From: Phoma sp. XZ068
Lineage: Eukaryota; Ascomycota; Dothideomycetes; Pleosporales; Didymellaceae
Direction: 5' to 3'
Length of the DNA stretch: 64,000 bases
Assembly (NCBI GenBank): GCA_004835665.1
Contig: RBKR01000004.1
Coordinates: 310,001-374,000, forward strand
The notes under the pieces were generated by a model. It was given only the letters and a program-made list of their open reading frames with translations. It was not told where the DNA came from and searched no databases. Shown here piece by piece: positions 13,133 to 24,615 of the stretch. The position numbers and the translations under genes were made by a program. Each line of letters starts with the position of its first letter. Within the stretch, counting starts at the first letter, position 1.

Positions 13133-15264
13133 TCACAGCTTCGGTGCACAGCATGCCCCATCCTGCCCAATCGTAGCCTCCACACTCGGCTGCTTGTGCT
13201 GCTCGCTCAGCAAGTTACTCTTGTTGAACCCTTGCTCAGACGGCGGTACGTCAAGCGCGGGGTTCTTGTCAAAGAAGTTGACCGGCTTCATGTGGATCTT
13301 GAGAATCTCACATGGCATGACCGGGAAATCCTCAATCCTGGGCACGTGGTTGATACCCGCCTGAACGTACAGCACGAGATCTGTGTCCTTTACGTTCTCG
13401 TTCCTCTCGGCCCACGATCGGACGCCAGTGCCACCTCGTGATTGGTTGGTGTAGGTACCTCCGGCGTACAGTTCGCCGTCGCGGTGCTTGACTACGTAGA
13501 CATTGTGGTCGGAGAATTCAGCACGCTTGTAGTTGAAGCTGTCTTTGTCGGACAAAATCTTTTGGAAGGGAGGTGCTTGGATCTTGTATGCTACCGGCTT
13601 TCCGTTGATAGGGTTGCGTACATTCGGGTTCTGGATCTTGAATGTGCGGTTGTTCTCGTACGCAGTGTCGTAGCCGCCAGACTTCTCGACAACAGTCTCC
13701 TTTACATAGTAACCGGTTCCGTGAGGGTTGAAGTCGGACCTTGGCATCGGGAAGGCTTCATCATACACCAGTCTGTTGTCGTATCCGTCAATCATAGGAT
13801 CAACACGCAGAGAGAAGATGTGCTGGTGGTGAACCGCAAGCACACCGGGGTGAACGACGGTACCGAAAGGGACCTCAACACCCTCGTCAATGGGCTGGGT
13901 ACTCAAGATACCAGTAGCCCGGATCTCGTATGTGACCTCTCCAGCCTGGTTGAAGATGAATGCCAGAATGTACTCATAGTTCGAGACTGTGATGATTGAC
14001 TGCAAGACCAGCTCGCGGGACCGAACAACCGCAGCACGGCCTGTGCGGTAGTTGGTGTGCTTCCAACCAATTCCCGCATCCTGCTCGTGGATGCATACGA
14101 CATTCGGCATGTCGACTACACCGCCCTTGTCATCTGACAGCACGGAGCTCAGGTAGTAGATTGAACCCAAGCAGTCGCATCCGAGCTTGAGATTGTTCGC
14201 CATGATTCCAGCACCAGCGTCGCCCAAGTCGAAAGCAGACTTCTTGTGGAAAGGGTGGCGGGGGTCGGCGTATGGGATGTTCATGTCGCTCAAACTCAGT
14301 CTGTAGAAGAGAGGTCGGTTGTCGTATCGGACATCGTACAGCACCATGCCCTCACGCTGGTTAAAGCCGACCCTGAAGTTCCATTTCTGCCAAGACAGAA
14401 CGCTAGATGTACCCTCTTGCTGTACCTTGAAGCTGGCACCTTCCGGTTGAACTACGTTCAATGGCTTCAGATCAGTTCGAAGGGTCTGCGCTTCCGGGAT
14501 GTATTCGTTTGGCGGCTGAACCTTGTACTTCTCGATTGGCTTGATTGTGTTGTCAGCGCCAGTGGGCATGATGTCGATCCGGATGACCTTCATCGTCTCG
14601 GTGCTGAGTACCGGGGAGATAGGCAGAGGCATAGCATAGTGATTGGAGTCGGCCTCGGATGCATTGTTGGGGTCTCGCAGGTACATGAAGCACTGGTATA
14701 ACCTGTCCTCATCGTTCACGCCGTCTGATCCATAGATCCAAGGGTCGCTGATTACAGTAGTGCCTTCTGGTAGTTGCAATTTGGCGATCTCAGCCTTGAC
14801 GCCCTCATCTGCAAGGACGATCTTTTCGATAGCCACAATCTCATCCCCATCACCGTTGGCATGGAGGAAGGGTCCGAGAAGCACATTGCGCTCGACATGG
14901 CGGGATGTCAAATCGATGACCGCTTCGTGGAACTTGTTCTGTTTGTTCAATCAGATACAGACTCCCAGGAAATGAATATGTCCTTTCGTACTGTGTTTCG
15001 GATGTAGTAGTTTAGGAATGCCCTCCTGCTAATCTCTGGCCGTGACTTTCCGGCATGCTCGGCTTCAAGGTAACGCAGAACCTCGGTCTTGGGTGGTTCC
15101 TCAAGTGTGACAACTTTGAAGTGTAGATCCGTGTGAGCCGGCCATGAAGCCTTTATTATCGAGGCTGCTGTTGTGATTTCTGATGCCGATAGCGGCGCAA
15201 GGGGATGCGAAGGCACTGCCTTGGTGGCTTGCGGTGCAGCGTCGGTGGCAACTTCTGCAGACAT
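13133..15264 (-). CDS. Copper-containing primary amine oxidase, probably peroxisomal
   Basis: Two exons, 15264..14992 and 14938..13133, with a 53-bp intron; 692 aa, normal for the family. Oxidatively deaminates primary amines to aldehyde, ammonia and hydrogen peroxide. N-terminal N2/N3 domains occupy about residues 20-230. In the catalytic domain the topaquinone precursor Tyr is in the TVSNYEY motif (about residue 412). The catalytic-base Asp lies in the YADPRHPFHKKSAFDLGDAG region. Two copper ligands are in HHQH after the cofactor, and the third is in GINHVPRIEDFP. The C-terminal tripeptide PKL fits a PTS1 peroxisomal signal, as in fungal methylamine oxidases. The exon joint gives IRNT-NKFHEAV, which keeps the family sequence continuous. 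Substrate (methylamine or longer amines) cannot be read from the sequence. Confidence 0.93.
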
Positions 15265-16382
15265 TTTGGGTTATGAAGCTGTACGAAACGGGCAAATTGC
15301 GAAGCAATCCGAACGAGGTTCGAGCCTGAGTATTTGTAGCTTTCTAAAATCTCACAATAGCAGCCTATTGCGGAATTTGCGTAATCAACTACAGCCCAAG
15401 CCTCGATAAGAGAGTGGATCTGCACCTTGAAGTCCTATCGTCGAAATCGGCTGGACTTGCCAGAGAAGGGCTGGTGTCGCGCTTGAGTGGTGAGCGATGT
15501 TGACCCCGCTTCAAAGGCGACACAGGCCGATGTTGCGCCTTGAGCCGTCGCCACTAAATCGGATCCGGCCTAGCTCGTAACATCATGGCTCAAAAAGAAG
15601 CCTTGCCCTCACAACGTCCACATTCCCATTGTCGCAGTATCGCTAATTCGCCATATCAATCAGTATCTACTGTCTAGAAACACCTACAGCAGGTCGGCAG
15701 TGACATGAAAAGAGCAGGTACAACATTGTCAGCTTCAAAGGGCCTCGCGACTTCGGACCACGAAGACACACCTCGATCGTTTGCTATTCTGGAAAACTTC
15801 CCGCTGTATGTGTGTGAATGAAGCTCCAACATAGGCTCGCCCAATGTTAGGCTCATAGACCCCACCGCCGTCTGCTTGTCCTGTTATATCAACACCAGAT
15901 GTGAGATTATGAGTGGTGTCTTCGCTGGATCAGGTGGTTGGTTGCCGAGGCTGCTTGCGCATGTCGAGTTCTGGTCGGTAGCAAGGACGTCTCTGCGAAT
16001 TGAGCTGAGTTCACGTCTTTTGCATGCACTTGCCACTCTTGGTAGAGCGATGCGCCGAGTCCATGTTTTGTTTCTTGTTTTGTTTCGAATATTTGGCGTT
16101 CTTGCGTCCCACCTCAAACCCGCGACTAGTATGGCATATTGACCCATATATTAATCTACCCGGCACATGCATAGTTTTACCGCATACAAAGTCGATATTA
16201 CCGATCATGGAATCAGCCGTGGGATGGATGTATCGAGTAATGCCCTTCGGGTTTTCGGGCATGCTGGCGCGAAGCGACATTCGAGGACCCCTTTTAGATT
16301 GCTTGTCCTACCAGCGCACGCCTGCAAAATGTCCATGTCGATGTTTCAAGCCTGGCTTGATCATCATTTGATAGCCGCGGGT

Positions 16383-16403
16383 GGCGGAGACATCGTCTCC
16401 GCC
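16383..16403. promoter_or_regulatory. Perfect 9-bp inverted repeat with CGG-N11-CCG core
   Basis: Arms GGCGGAGAC and GTCTCCGCC are perfect inverted copies around ATC. The inner 17 bp (16385-16401) read CGG, eleven bases, CCG, which is the geometry bound by Gal4-type Zn2Cys6 dimers. From memory it is also the inferred CLR-2 (cellulase regulator) motif. Each arm also contains GCGGAG, a match to the CreA repressor consensus SYGGRG. It lies 261 bp upstream of the AA9 ATG and about 160 bp upstream of its TATA box. Binding is inference. Confidence 0.6.
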
Positions 16404-16564
16404 TCATGATCCGGTTCATTAACCGACATAACAGCAGCCTTGCGATATGGGTTCATTTGTATGCCAAGGTTTGATCCAATCAGGACTTGACCGTCTAATC
16501 TATAGGATTTGAGTGATACAATATGGACATGACGACGTGTCATGCCGCTGGCTCTTTGAGAACC

Positions 16565-16572
16565 TATATAAA
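16565..16572 (+). promoter_or_regulatory. TATA box of the AA9 gene
   Basis: TATATAAA, 97 bp upstream of the AA9 start codon. A CA/CT-rich leader follows, as expected for a strongly regulated fungal promoter. Confidence 0.6.
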
Positions 16573-16661
16573 CCGAAAGACGCACTGCTTTTGATATCCA
16601 ACATCTTCGACTACCTTTGCAACTTCACAATCACATTCGCTCTAACCGACTACCAGCAATC

Positions 16662-17385
16662 ATGAAGTCCTTTGCAGCAATTACGCTTCTTTGCGCGGCG
16701 CTCGCTGAAGTCGCCCATGGTCACTACATCTTCCAGTACCTCACAGCAAACGGAGTCAAGGGCGCTCAATATCAGAACATCCGCAAGAACACCAACAACA
16801 ACTCACCCGTCACCGAACTCGCGTCCAATGATCTGCGTTGCAACGTCGGTGGTGGAAGCGGAGCCTCGACTACCACAGTCTCAGTCGCAGCCGGATCTTC
16901 GGTCACTTTCACAGCAGACCAAGCCGTGTACCACCAGGGCCCTGTTGCTTTCTACCTGACCAAGGTCGCCAGCGCAGCTGGCGCTGACGGCTCATCCGAC
17001 TGGGTCAAGATCAAGGAGATTGGCCCCACCTTCTCCAACGGCCAGGCAACATGGGACCTGAAAGGTATGTTCACACTTTCCAAGCGTCTTAAACAACATC
17101 ACTGACAATTACACAGACAACTACTCCGTCACCATCCCCTCCTGCGTAGCCGCTGGCGAGTACCTGCTCCGCATTGAGCAACTCGCTATCCACAACCCCG
17201 GCTCGCCTCCTCAGTTCTACATCTCCTGCGCCCAGATCAAGGTCACTGGCAGTGGCTCAAAGACTCTCTCCCCCACAACCAAGATCCCCGGCCACGTCAA
17301 GTCAACCGACTCTGGCTACACCGCAAACATCTATAACGGCTTCACAAGCTACACCGTTCCTGGGCCGAAGGTTGCGACCTGCTAA
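16662..17385 (+). CDS. AA9 lytic polysaccharide monooxygenase (former GH61)
   Basis: Exons 16662..17064 and 17117..17385 with a 52-bp intron; 223 aa. A secreted copper enzyme that oxidatively cleaves cellulose or related beta-glucans. The first 20 residues are a signal peptide ending AHG; cleavage would expose His21 as the N-terminal His of the copper 'histidine brace'. The second His is in YHQGPVAFYL. The Gln and axial Tyr are in PPQFYISCAQI near the C-terminus. The single catalytic domain has no CBM1 and no linker. The nearest upstream in-frame ATG (16617) would put a hydrophilic extension ahead of the signal peptide, so 16662 is the right start. Upstream are a TATA box and a CGG-N11-CCG palindrome, which suggest induction by plant cell-wall sugars. 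Regioselectivity cannot be judged here. Confidence 0.95.
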
Positions 17386-17866
17386 GCCGAGCGCTAGGAG
17401 CTACGAGGATCATGCCCTTCCTCTTCTTCTTCTTCGCGACTCTAGATTAGAACCCCGCGCCGTATTTAAATCAATACTTTTTTCATCCCATACCTTTCTG
17501 TCCCTCTTTGAAAGCTTCTTGAGTGTCTCATCGTCGCGTTTGTTGCCCTTGCGTTCATAATACAAACCACTTTCACAGGATCACTCGAACGCACGATGTG
17601 TCGCAGGCCCTGCTGTCACACTTCCTCGAGCAAAATCATCAGTGTCTTTGCGTTTGCATTATCACTTCATCGTACCAGCACATCAATATTCACCCTCCGC
17701 CATTCAAGTACCGCATGCATCAACTGTATAACTATGGTGCGTATCCATCATCTTCGCTCACTGACCTCCCCGTTTCGAAGATCGGATCAGTCACTGTCAG
17801 CTTTTGACCCCGAGCTTCTACTGTTGATCCCTTAGGCCAGTAGATATTACACCTATCCCCTTCTTC
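17386..17866. other. Intergenic region with possible upstream coding exon
   Basis: 3' flank of the AA9 gene, then the leader of the next gene. An ATG at 17715 begins MHQLYNY and meets a good donor (GTGCGT) at 17737. Acceptors ending at 17840 or 17843 would join it in frame to the next CDS, so 17715-17736 may be a first coding exon. Confidence 0.4.
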
Positions 17867-18921
17867 ATGTCTGCCGGCCCTCCCCTTGGTCAACCTTGGT
17901 GTGCGAACATCGGAAGCAACCCCAACATCAACCGCGATCCTCCACCCCCGCCTCTCAACGTCGTTCAAGGCGCACCGGCGGCCACTTCTGGGGGTCACGT
18001 CGTTGTTGAACACCAACAGGCGCCCATTTACGGACCTCCAGTGCCCATCGGCATCGCTCCTCCTGTTGGATTCGTACCTCCATTTGGCGCAGGCTTCGGC
18101 GTAGGTATGCTACCACCCGTACCCTTCATGGATCCCTTCATGTATGGTTGCGGAGGACCATTGGCTCCCATCCGCTCTGGCAAGTCAAGTCTTCAATATA
18201 TGACAAGACCTTGGAAACTGACAATGTAACAGGTAGCTTCATGCCTGGCGCTCACGGCGGGATAGGTTTTGGTCTACATGCAGCTGGAGGCATGCCGTTC
18301 CCACCACCTCCTCCTGGCGCACTCGCAACCGGCGTCGTACCCGCATTCGCTCCCGCAACCCCTCTCTGGGCTGGCGGCGGCGGTCTCGCATTCGGCAACG
18401 TTCCAGCCGTTGTGGGAGGACACATGGGCGGCGTCATGCCTCCAGTGATGGGCGGCTTCGGTCTTCCTGGCTATCGACCCGCACCCATAGCTATTGACGG
18501 TAACGGCGGCGCACCTCCGCAACCAGAGCAAGGCGACGTGACCACGATCCCTGGCGGCGTGCCTCCAGGCGTGACACATGTCGAAGCGGCTGAGCACACG
18601 CTCTTCATCCAGATCAAAGGCGATCTAGCTCCGTGGCTGTGCCGTGGCGCTCAGTTCGTGACTGAGATGTTCCACATATCGAGCTCCACTGGCTTGAATC
18701 GCCTGATCCAAGTCTGCAACAATAACGCAAGTGCGGATGACTGCGAGAATATGGCGATCACGGAGTGCATTGAGCTGGGTAGTGGGCATTTCGAGAAGGG
18801 GCAGACATTTAAGTATGGTGATGCTGTAGCGAGGGTTTTGACGATGAAGGACGCCGGTTGGGATAACAGGAGGAACAGAACTGGTGGGCAGAGTCTGCAT
18901 ATCTGGCTCCATAGGCTCTAG
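17867..18921 (+). CDS. Conserved fungal protein of unknown function, Pro/Gly-rich, with GC-AG intron
   Basis: Exons 17867..18179 and 18233..18921 with a 53-bp intron; 333 aa from this start. The intron begins GCAAGT, not GT. Using it keeps the frame (IRSG-SFMPGAHGG), while the nearest GT donor would give an immediate stop. The first two thirds are Pro/Gly/Val-rich and probably disordered, with PPVG and PPP runs. The last 110 residues look folded, with several Cys, ITECIELGSGHF and a C-terminal HIWLHRL. I see no signal peptide, membrane span or known catalytic motif. An in-frame stop lies just upstream of the chosen ATG, but a spliced upstream exon at 17715 is possible. Function not recognised. 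Confidence 0.7.
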
Positions 18922-19221
18922 TGGTGTGTATGCTAGCGTATGCTGGAAATAATGGACATATAACTCCTTCCGTGTTGACAGAATCTATTCGATTTATACC
19001 CTCAACCACATCACGAGCAACGAAGTTATGGAAAGATGGAGTAGAAAGCACAATTAACATTCGCTTCGGCGATCTAAGGGGAATCAGGTATCAAATAGAG
19101 AGCGCATCGCCCACGCCTCCCAGTGAAAGTATACTATCATGAAATAGAAGCCCCATTGAAAAGTTACTCAAAATCTCCACTCGCTGGTCAATCACCATCG
19201 TACCTCTCGCCATTGCAGCAT
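18922..19221. other. Convergent intergenic spacer
   Basis: About 300 bp between the 3' ends of the unknown protein gene and VID27. Nothing recognisable. Confidence 0.6.
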
Positions 19222-21742
19222 CTAGTATGGGCTGTTCACAATGTCATCGCGACCCAAGTAGCTGCTGCGATTGCCACGGCGCCTCGGTGTGGAAAGCTGT
19301 CCAACACGCGACGGGAAGGCAATACTCTCCCTCGTTGGCTTCTGGAGAGCGCGGCGAGCCACCATGTCAACTTCATTAGGCAGAGCAACGATCAAGTTCT
19401 TGTCAGAACCGAACTTGAAATTATCGGCCTTGACCTCTTCAGCATAACGCTTGATGTTGTATGGATCCCTGCGGTTCGCTAGGACCTTCTTCATGCTCCA
19501 GGTGATGATAAAAGGACCAGTAGCCGTGATGATGGTTGTCTCCTTGTCATCGAGACCAGTGTTGAAGCGCGCCGTGGTGAACGAGATGGGTGCCTTCGTC
19601 TCGTGCTGAAATTGGGCGACGTGAGCAGGTGTCAAAGCAAGACGGCGGGGTTGTGGCTTGTCATCCTTTGCGAATGACTTCTCGAACCCAAGCTTGCCAT
19701 CATTCTTGCCACCCTTCTGCAGCGCGTCGATAAGGAGGAGATATGTTCGTGTAGTGGCAAGCACCCATCGACCGTCTGCAGATACGTCCATCCCGATGAT
19801 GGGGTCACCAAGTGCAGGAATGAGCGTTTTCGCGTTAATACCGAGGCGGTCAAACAGTCGAATGTCTCCCTTCTCGGATGCAACGGCGATGTGGCCCTTC
19901 TCAGTAGTCGCAGCAGCGGAGAAAGCATTCTTGGTAGCATATTGCTTCAGCTGGTCATCGACAAGCTTGTTACCATTCAGACGAGGGTCGACACGGTACA
20001 GAGCGTTGCCAGAGAGACCTAAGAAAGTCTGTTCGCCACTCATTTGTGCAAATTTCTACAGCCATATTAGCTTTGATCTCAACGACGGCACGACTTGGAC
20101 AACTTACACTCTCAGGCGCAAAGACCTTCACTGGGATGTCCTCATGAATCTTCCACTCATCAACAACTTTACCAGTTTCTAGATCCATTCGGTAGAGCGA
20201 GTTAGGGTTGTCAAGGTTCTGCAGGATCATATCTTGATCCTGCTGGTGGAGCATGACCTTGTTGGGGCTGAAAGCCTTGCCCTTGGGTGTCATAACGTTG
20301 GAAATGGTGGTCGAAAACTGCAGCTGGTTGTCTGCGGTGTGCTTGAAGACGCCGATCTTGTTGCCTCGAACAACGAAGGAACGGTCGTGCTTGTAGCCCA
20401 CAGCCAGCTGCGAGTTTTCGTCGCCGTCCTTGGGCGCGGTTTCTGTGTCGTCTTCGGATTCATCCGAATCATAGTGCTCGCTGCGCTGGTCATTGGCATC
20501 TTCGAACTCCTCCTCGTCCTCTTCTTCCTCCTCTTCCTCAGGGGCATCCTCCATGGTCATGTCCTGGAAAGCCTCGAGCACGTACTCTCGATCTGTGTCC
20601 TTGGCCTTCTGCCATTTGACCTGGTTCAGATGCTCCCACAGCGCTTGCATGACACCATTCTGGATGCTCTCCAACTGCTCTTGGTCCTTGAACCTCAGCA
20701 ACCAGGAGTAAGCCGATCCATCCTCCAAGTAATGGTTGAAGATGAACGACTTGAACTCGTAGTTGAACACAGGGTTGATGTCATCGACGATGGGTTGGCC
20801 GAGCCACTCGCGCTCGTCGCCTACAATGTGTAGCCAGTATTGCCAGTCACCAATTTCGGTGACAGTAGCTGTCACATTTGCGTCTTGCAGCTTGAAAGTT
20901 CCAGTTGGGAAGTCGAACAAGTGTAGCTCAGCGTTCTCCTCTGCGAGCAAGTCCAAAGACTTTGGCTGCGCAGCAGATTGCGGCGCCAAAGTTGCTTCCT
21001 CCTGCGTTGGAGCTGCCGCCTTGCCAGCTGTCGCCTTTTGAACCATGACTTCTTTTGTTGTGTTTGGGAAGAGATCTTCGTGAGTCGGTGGCGCTTCGAG
21101 TACTTTGCGGGTAGGACTGGCGTCTGGAATGGACTCTTCGTAGTAGGCTAAAGCCTCGAGATCCTCGTCGGTTGCGTGTTCGTGGCTTCGCCTAAACTTG
21201 CGCTCGTACTGGCACTGCAAGGCAACGCGCTCGAAGAGAGCGGCAGTCTCAGGCTTAACAGAAGGATCGCAAACAAACTCCCAAAGGTCGTCTACGTCGC
21301 CGCTCAGGTCGCGCCAGGCAAAGATCTTCTCTCCGGTTGAGCGCACGTCGGTACGGAACTGGAGGCCTTCGTCGAGCAAGAATGTCTTCTCGTCCTTGTC
21401 GCCCGCAAGAGCGTCGAGACCTGCGTCCTCACCTCCTTCTTCAGCTAGCAAATCCTCCTCTCCTTCCTCGTATGCGCGCTGGACAACGAGCTGGTACTGG
21501 AACTCTTGCCCTGTGCGGCGAACGCTAGCGGCGGCGTCTTTGAAGATAAGCTCGGAATAGCCCTTTACGGATCGCGGTCGAACCAGGTAGAGCTGGCCCT
21601 GCGAGATTTCGACGATGGTTTCCTTAGAGCTGTCGCCAAAGACAAATTTGCTCACTATACAAGGAGGTCAGTTTCCTGTGACGACAGCGGGGGAGGGGCA
21701 GGCGCAAGGGCAAACAAACATACAGTTGCGGAGCATAAACAT
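19222..21742 (-). CDS. VID27: VID27 family cytoplasmic protein
   Basis: Three exons: 21742..21724 (19 nt), 21654..20108 and 20055..19222; introns 69 and 52 bp; 799 aa. Named after yeast Vid27, linked to vacuolar import and degradation of gluconeogenic enzymes; its biochemical role is not known. The second exon has no ATG at its beginning, so the tiny first exon is needed and gives MFMLRNLSKFVFGDSS. The N-terminal region (1-180) is the Vid27 PH-like part. An acidic stretch rich in Glu/Asp lies around residue 400. The C-terminal half is the VID27 beta-propeller (HDRSFVVRGNKIGVF through FGSDKNLIVALPNEVDMV). No signal peptide or membrane segment. Length and domain order fit the family. Confidence 0.93.
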
Positions 21743-22124
21743 GGCGAGGGGAGCGGCGAAACAGGGATAATCGTGTTATAGAGAGCTCGGCTGACTACTT
21801 AAGCACAAAGCCACCTCGCACGTGAGTGTCCATCCAAGGTGAAGCTTGAGTTCGCCGACGATTGTTATGATGCTAGTGGCGTGCAGGCAGAACAAGGGTC
21901 CAAGCGCCAAGCAAGCAAAAGCACGCTAAGATTCTCTGTAGGCAGGAGCGCCACTCCAAGGTTGAGGGCAGGCAACGATGTCTTAGTGGATGGATCATAT
22001 TGTGTTGTGATGTGTTTTCTATTCATCTCCCATCATACAGGTTACCGCACGTGCGCCGCCTGATGCACTTTCCATATACCGTTCGCTAAGACAACTCCAG
22101 CACCTACGCTTACCAACAACAAGC
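21743..22124. other. Intergenic region
   Basis: 5' flank of VID27 and 3' flank of the AP-1 beta gene. No element recognised. Confidence 0.6.
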
Positions 22125-24615
22125 CTAGAACAAGTCTAACAGATCCTGGTTCGTCTTCTTACTTGCCTCTCCTCCCGTTTGCTGTTGCGGAGGCGAGGGC
22201 TGGTTTGTTTGCATGCTCATGCTTGCAAAGCCGTTCATGATGTCGTCGTTGCTCATCTGTGCAGGTGCCACAGGTGCACCTCCGCTTCCACCGTCCCCAA
22301 ACAGACCTAGTAGATCGTCCATATTGGACTGTGGTTGTTGAGAGCCACCGGCCGCGGGAGATGCGACGCGCTGAGGTGTACCTGCAAGACCTTCGAGGCC
22401 TGACTGGCCTTGCGTTGGTTCTTTCTGAAGTGACGCGGGTACAGAGCCATCGAAATCGATATCCAAAAGGTTCTCCATGTTTGATTGTGGTGCCGCCTGT
22501 CCACTCGCGGCTGCAGCGACTGCTGCCGCAGCGATTGGATTCTCTCTTGCATCTTCCTGTTGCTCTTCGATCGCAGCACGCTGCATGGCTTCAGCACCGA
22601 AACGACCTTGACCAAGGAAGGCCTCTGGCGGCTTGTGGTAGACGGAAGCCAGTGTTGAGAGGTCGTTGAGGAGACTGTCAAGTAGCTGAGGTGGAAGAGA
22701 GCGGATTGTCGAGGTGATGGGCGGCTTATCAGAGAGTACGATGTCCTTCGCGATCTGCGGGTCGCTCGAAAGCAATCGCCAGTATACGTAGGCTCGATCT
22801 CTGATATCAGGGTTATCGTTCTCGGCAGTCGCAGCTTGCAAGACCTTCTGTACCAGGCCCTGAGCCTGATCTGGCTTTTTAAGGAAGAGCTTGACGACCG
22901 CTGTGAGGATCTGGAGTTGAGTCTGTTGTTTGTCAGAAAGATTCGCGATGGCAACCACGGCATTGAAGCATACCTGAGTGAACTCCTCTGCAAAGGCATC
23001 CACGAAGTTTGAAAGGATCTCGCCAGCATTGTTGATTTTCTCGGCGTACTCGCCAACAATCCAGATAAGTGATGCTCTTGCGTTAGGCTCGTCCAATTCA
23101 TCAATACACTGACAAAGGGTGGGTATTATCCCTTCGTAGCCGGGGTACTTTCTGAAGATGTCCTTGATCACTACGATCGCTTCCTGGACAACGTAGTTCA
23201 CCTTTGTGTTGATGAGATCTAACAATGTGTTGACACACTTTTCGCTGGCGCTCTCGATCTTGATAGCGACTTGACCAATAGCTTTGACCGCCCTGCGAAC
23301 AAAGTCCATGTCGACCTCAAGTGCGTATTCCTTCAACTCCGCGAGTAGTTGGTCCACGTTCTTGTCGTTCGCTATCCGCACCATGATTTCCAGCTTCTGC
23401 ATCTTGAGGTAGTTAGGGTCGTTGTATTTGCAGAAGAAAACACGCATTTCTTTGCTCAAAATATCAGGCTGTTTCTGGAGAAGGAGGTCAATGTTGCGTA
23501 GTGCAACGTACTGCACTTCGTACGCAGAAGACACAAGTGTCACTGCATATGGGTCAGTAACTATCAAATCGAGGCGATAATGAATCGTACCTAAAGGTGG
23601 CGCCATCTTCTTCGTGTATGACTTTAGCAGCTCGGGCGAGATGTGCTTCATGTGCAAGAACACAACTTTGACGGCAGCCAGGACAACACTCGGGTTGACG
23701 TGCTGGAATTGTGGGACGACTCGCTCGCAGATGTGTTCTGCTTCCTTGATGTCTGCCGCTTTGTAGTCGGCCAGGGTCGTAAGGATGGTCACTCGCCCCC
23801 ACTCTGTGCACTCGTTCAGCGCCAACAGCATCTTCTTTAGCGTCTGCGGAGTGATGACCAGCGCCTTGGTCTCTGGGGAGGTTTCCATGATTTCCACCAG
23901 CGCTGTGACCGAGTTGGCCACGACCATGGGGTTGGGGTCACCAACCAGCTCCTGTAGTTGCTCCAGGAAGCCGTTTTCTAAGCACATCGCTGGTGAAAGG
24001 TCGTAGAGCTTCGCAACGCAAAGAGCTGCAGTTTTCCGCACATATGGAGACTCGTCTCTGAGCGTTTTTCGTAACGGCTCTTCCATGTAATCCACCATTT
24101 TGTCTACCCGAATGCAGCCCATTGTCCGTATCGCAAGCGCTCGTACGAGGGGATTTGGGTCTTCGGAGTCCTGTACGAAGGTGTTTACGGCGAGGATACA
24201 GAGATCCGGGTGTGATTTCGCGTAATTCCTGTGCAGACTATCAGAGCTATACGTGACAAGTTTGAAGCTGGTGCGTACATGAGATACAGATATACCAGTT
24301 TCTTCTGGTCCAAATCTCCTGTAGCGATGTTCTTCAGCACATCAGGAAACAGGGACGACACGTCCTTGCCCAATGTCATGGACATGATGGTCTTCTGGAT
24401 CGCTTCCTTCCTAGCACAGTCTCAGTATTATTGTATTTCAGGTCCCTGCTGCCGGGTCGTTTACCGTTCGTATGCATATTGAGAGCTGCAGTAGCAGTTA
24501 GTTATGGACAGCTATGCCAACTCCGAGGGAATTCATACACCAAACCTGCTCTAAGCTCGAATGTCTCTCCTTTCCTAGGCGGCGCAAATGCACCTCTTAT
24601 TCTGTTGACCGCCAT
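22125..24615 (-). CDS. APL2: AP-1 complex large subunit beta (beta-adaptin)
   Basis: Five exons: 24615..24539, 24485..24465 (21 nt), 24410..24279, 24228..23591 and 23542..22125; introns 53, 54, 50 and 48 bp; 761 aa. A large subunit of the clathrin adaptor that sorts cargo between trans-Golgi and endosomes. The trunk is an alpha-solenoid of about 580 residues, with the family signatures GKDVSSLFPDVLKN, QKKLVYLYLMNYAKSHPDL, ALAIRTMGCIRV and NPMVVANSVTAL. The rest is a Gln/Pro-rich hinge with clathrin-box-like acidic/leucine motifs (NLLDIDF, DLLGLF, DLLDLF). No ear domain follows, as I recall for fungal AP-1 beta. All five exons are needed to restore the N-terminus MAVNRIRGAF. AP-2 beta is the alternative but less likely. 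Confidence 0.93.

Larger units (their letters stand above)
15265..16661. other. Intergenic region between divergent amine oxidase and AA9 genes
   Basis: No gene supported; the open frames here are short and have no family resemblance. The right half is the AA9 promoter, with the palindrome and TATA box listed separately. Confidence 0.6.

Noticed and set aside
13442..13999. 185-codon open frame on the plus strand
   Set aside because: Antisense shadow of the copper amine oxidase; the opposite strand has all the conserved motifs.
15301..15345. Possible tRNA T-arm (GGTTCGAGCC)
   Set aside because: No acceptor stem, A box or anticodon arm can be built around it.
20234..20833. 199-codon open frame on the plus strand
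   Set aside because: It lies wholly antisense to the VID27 coding exon and follows its codon pattern; no family resemblance.
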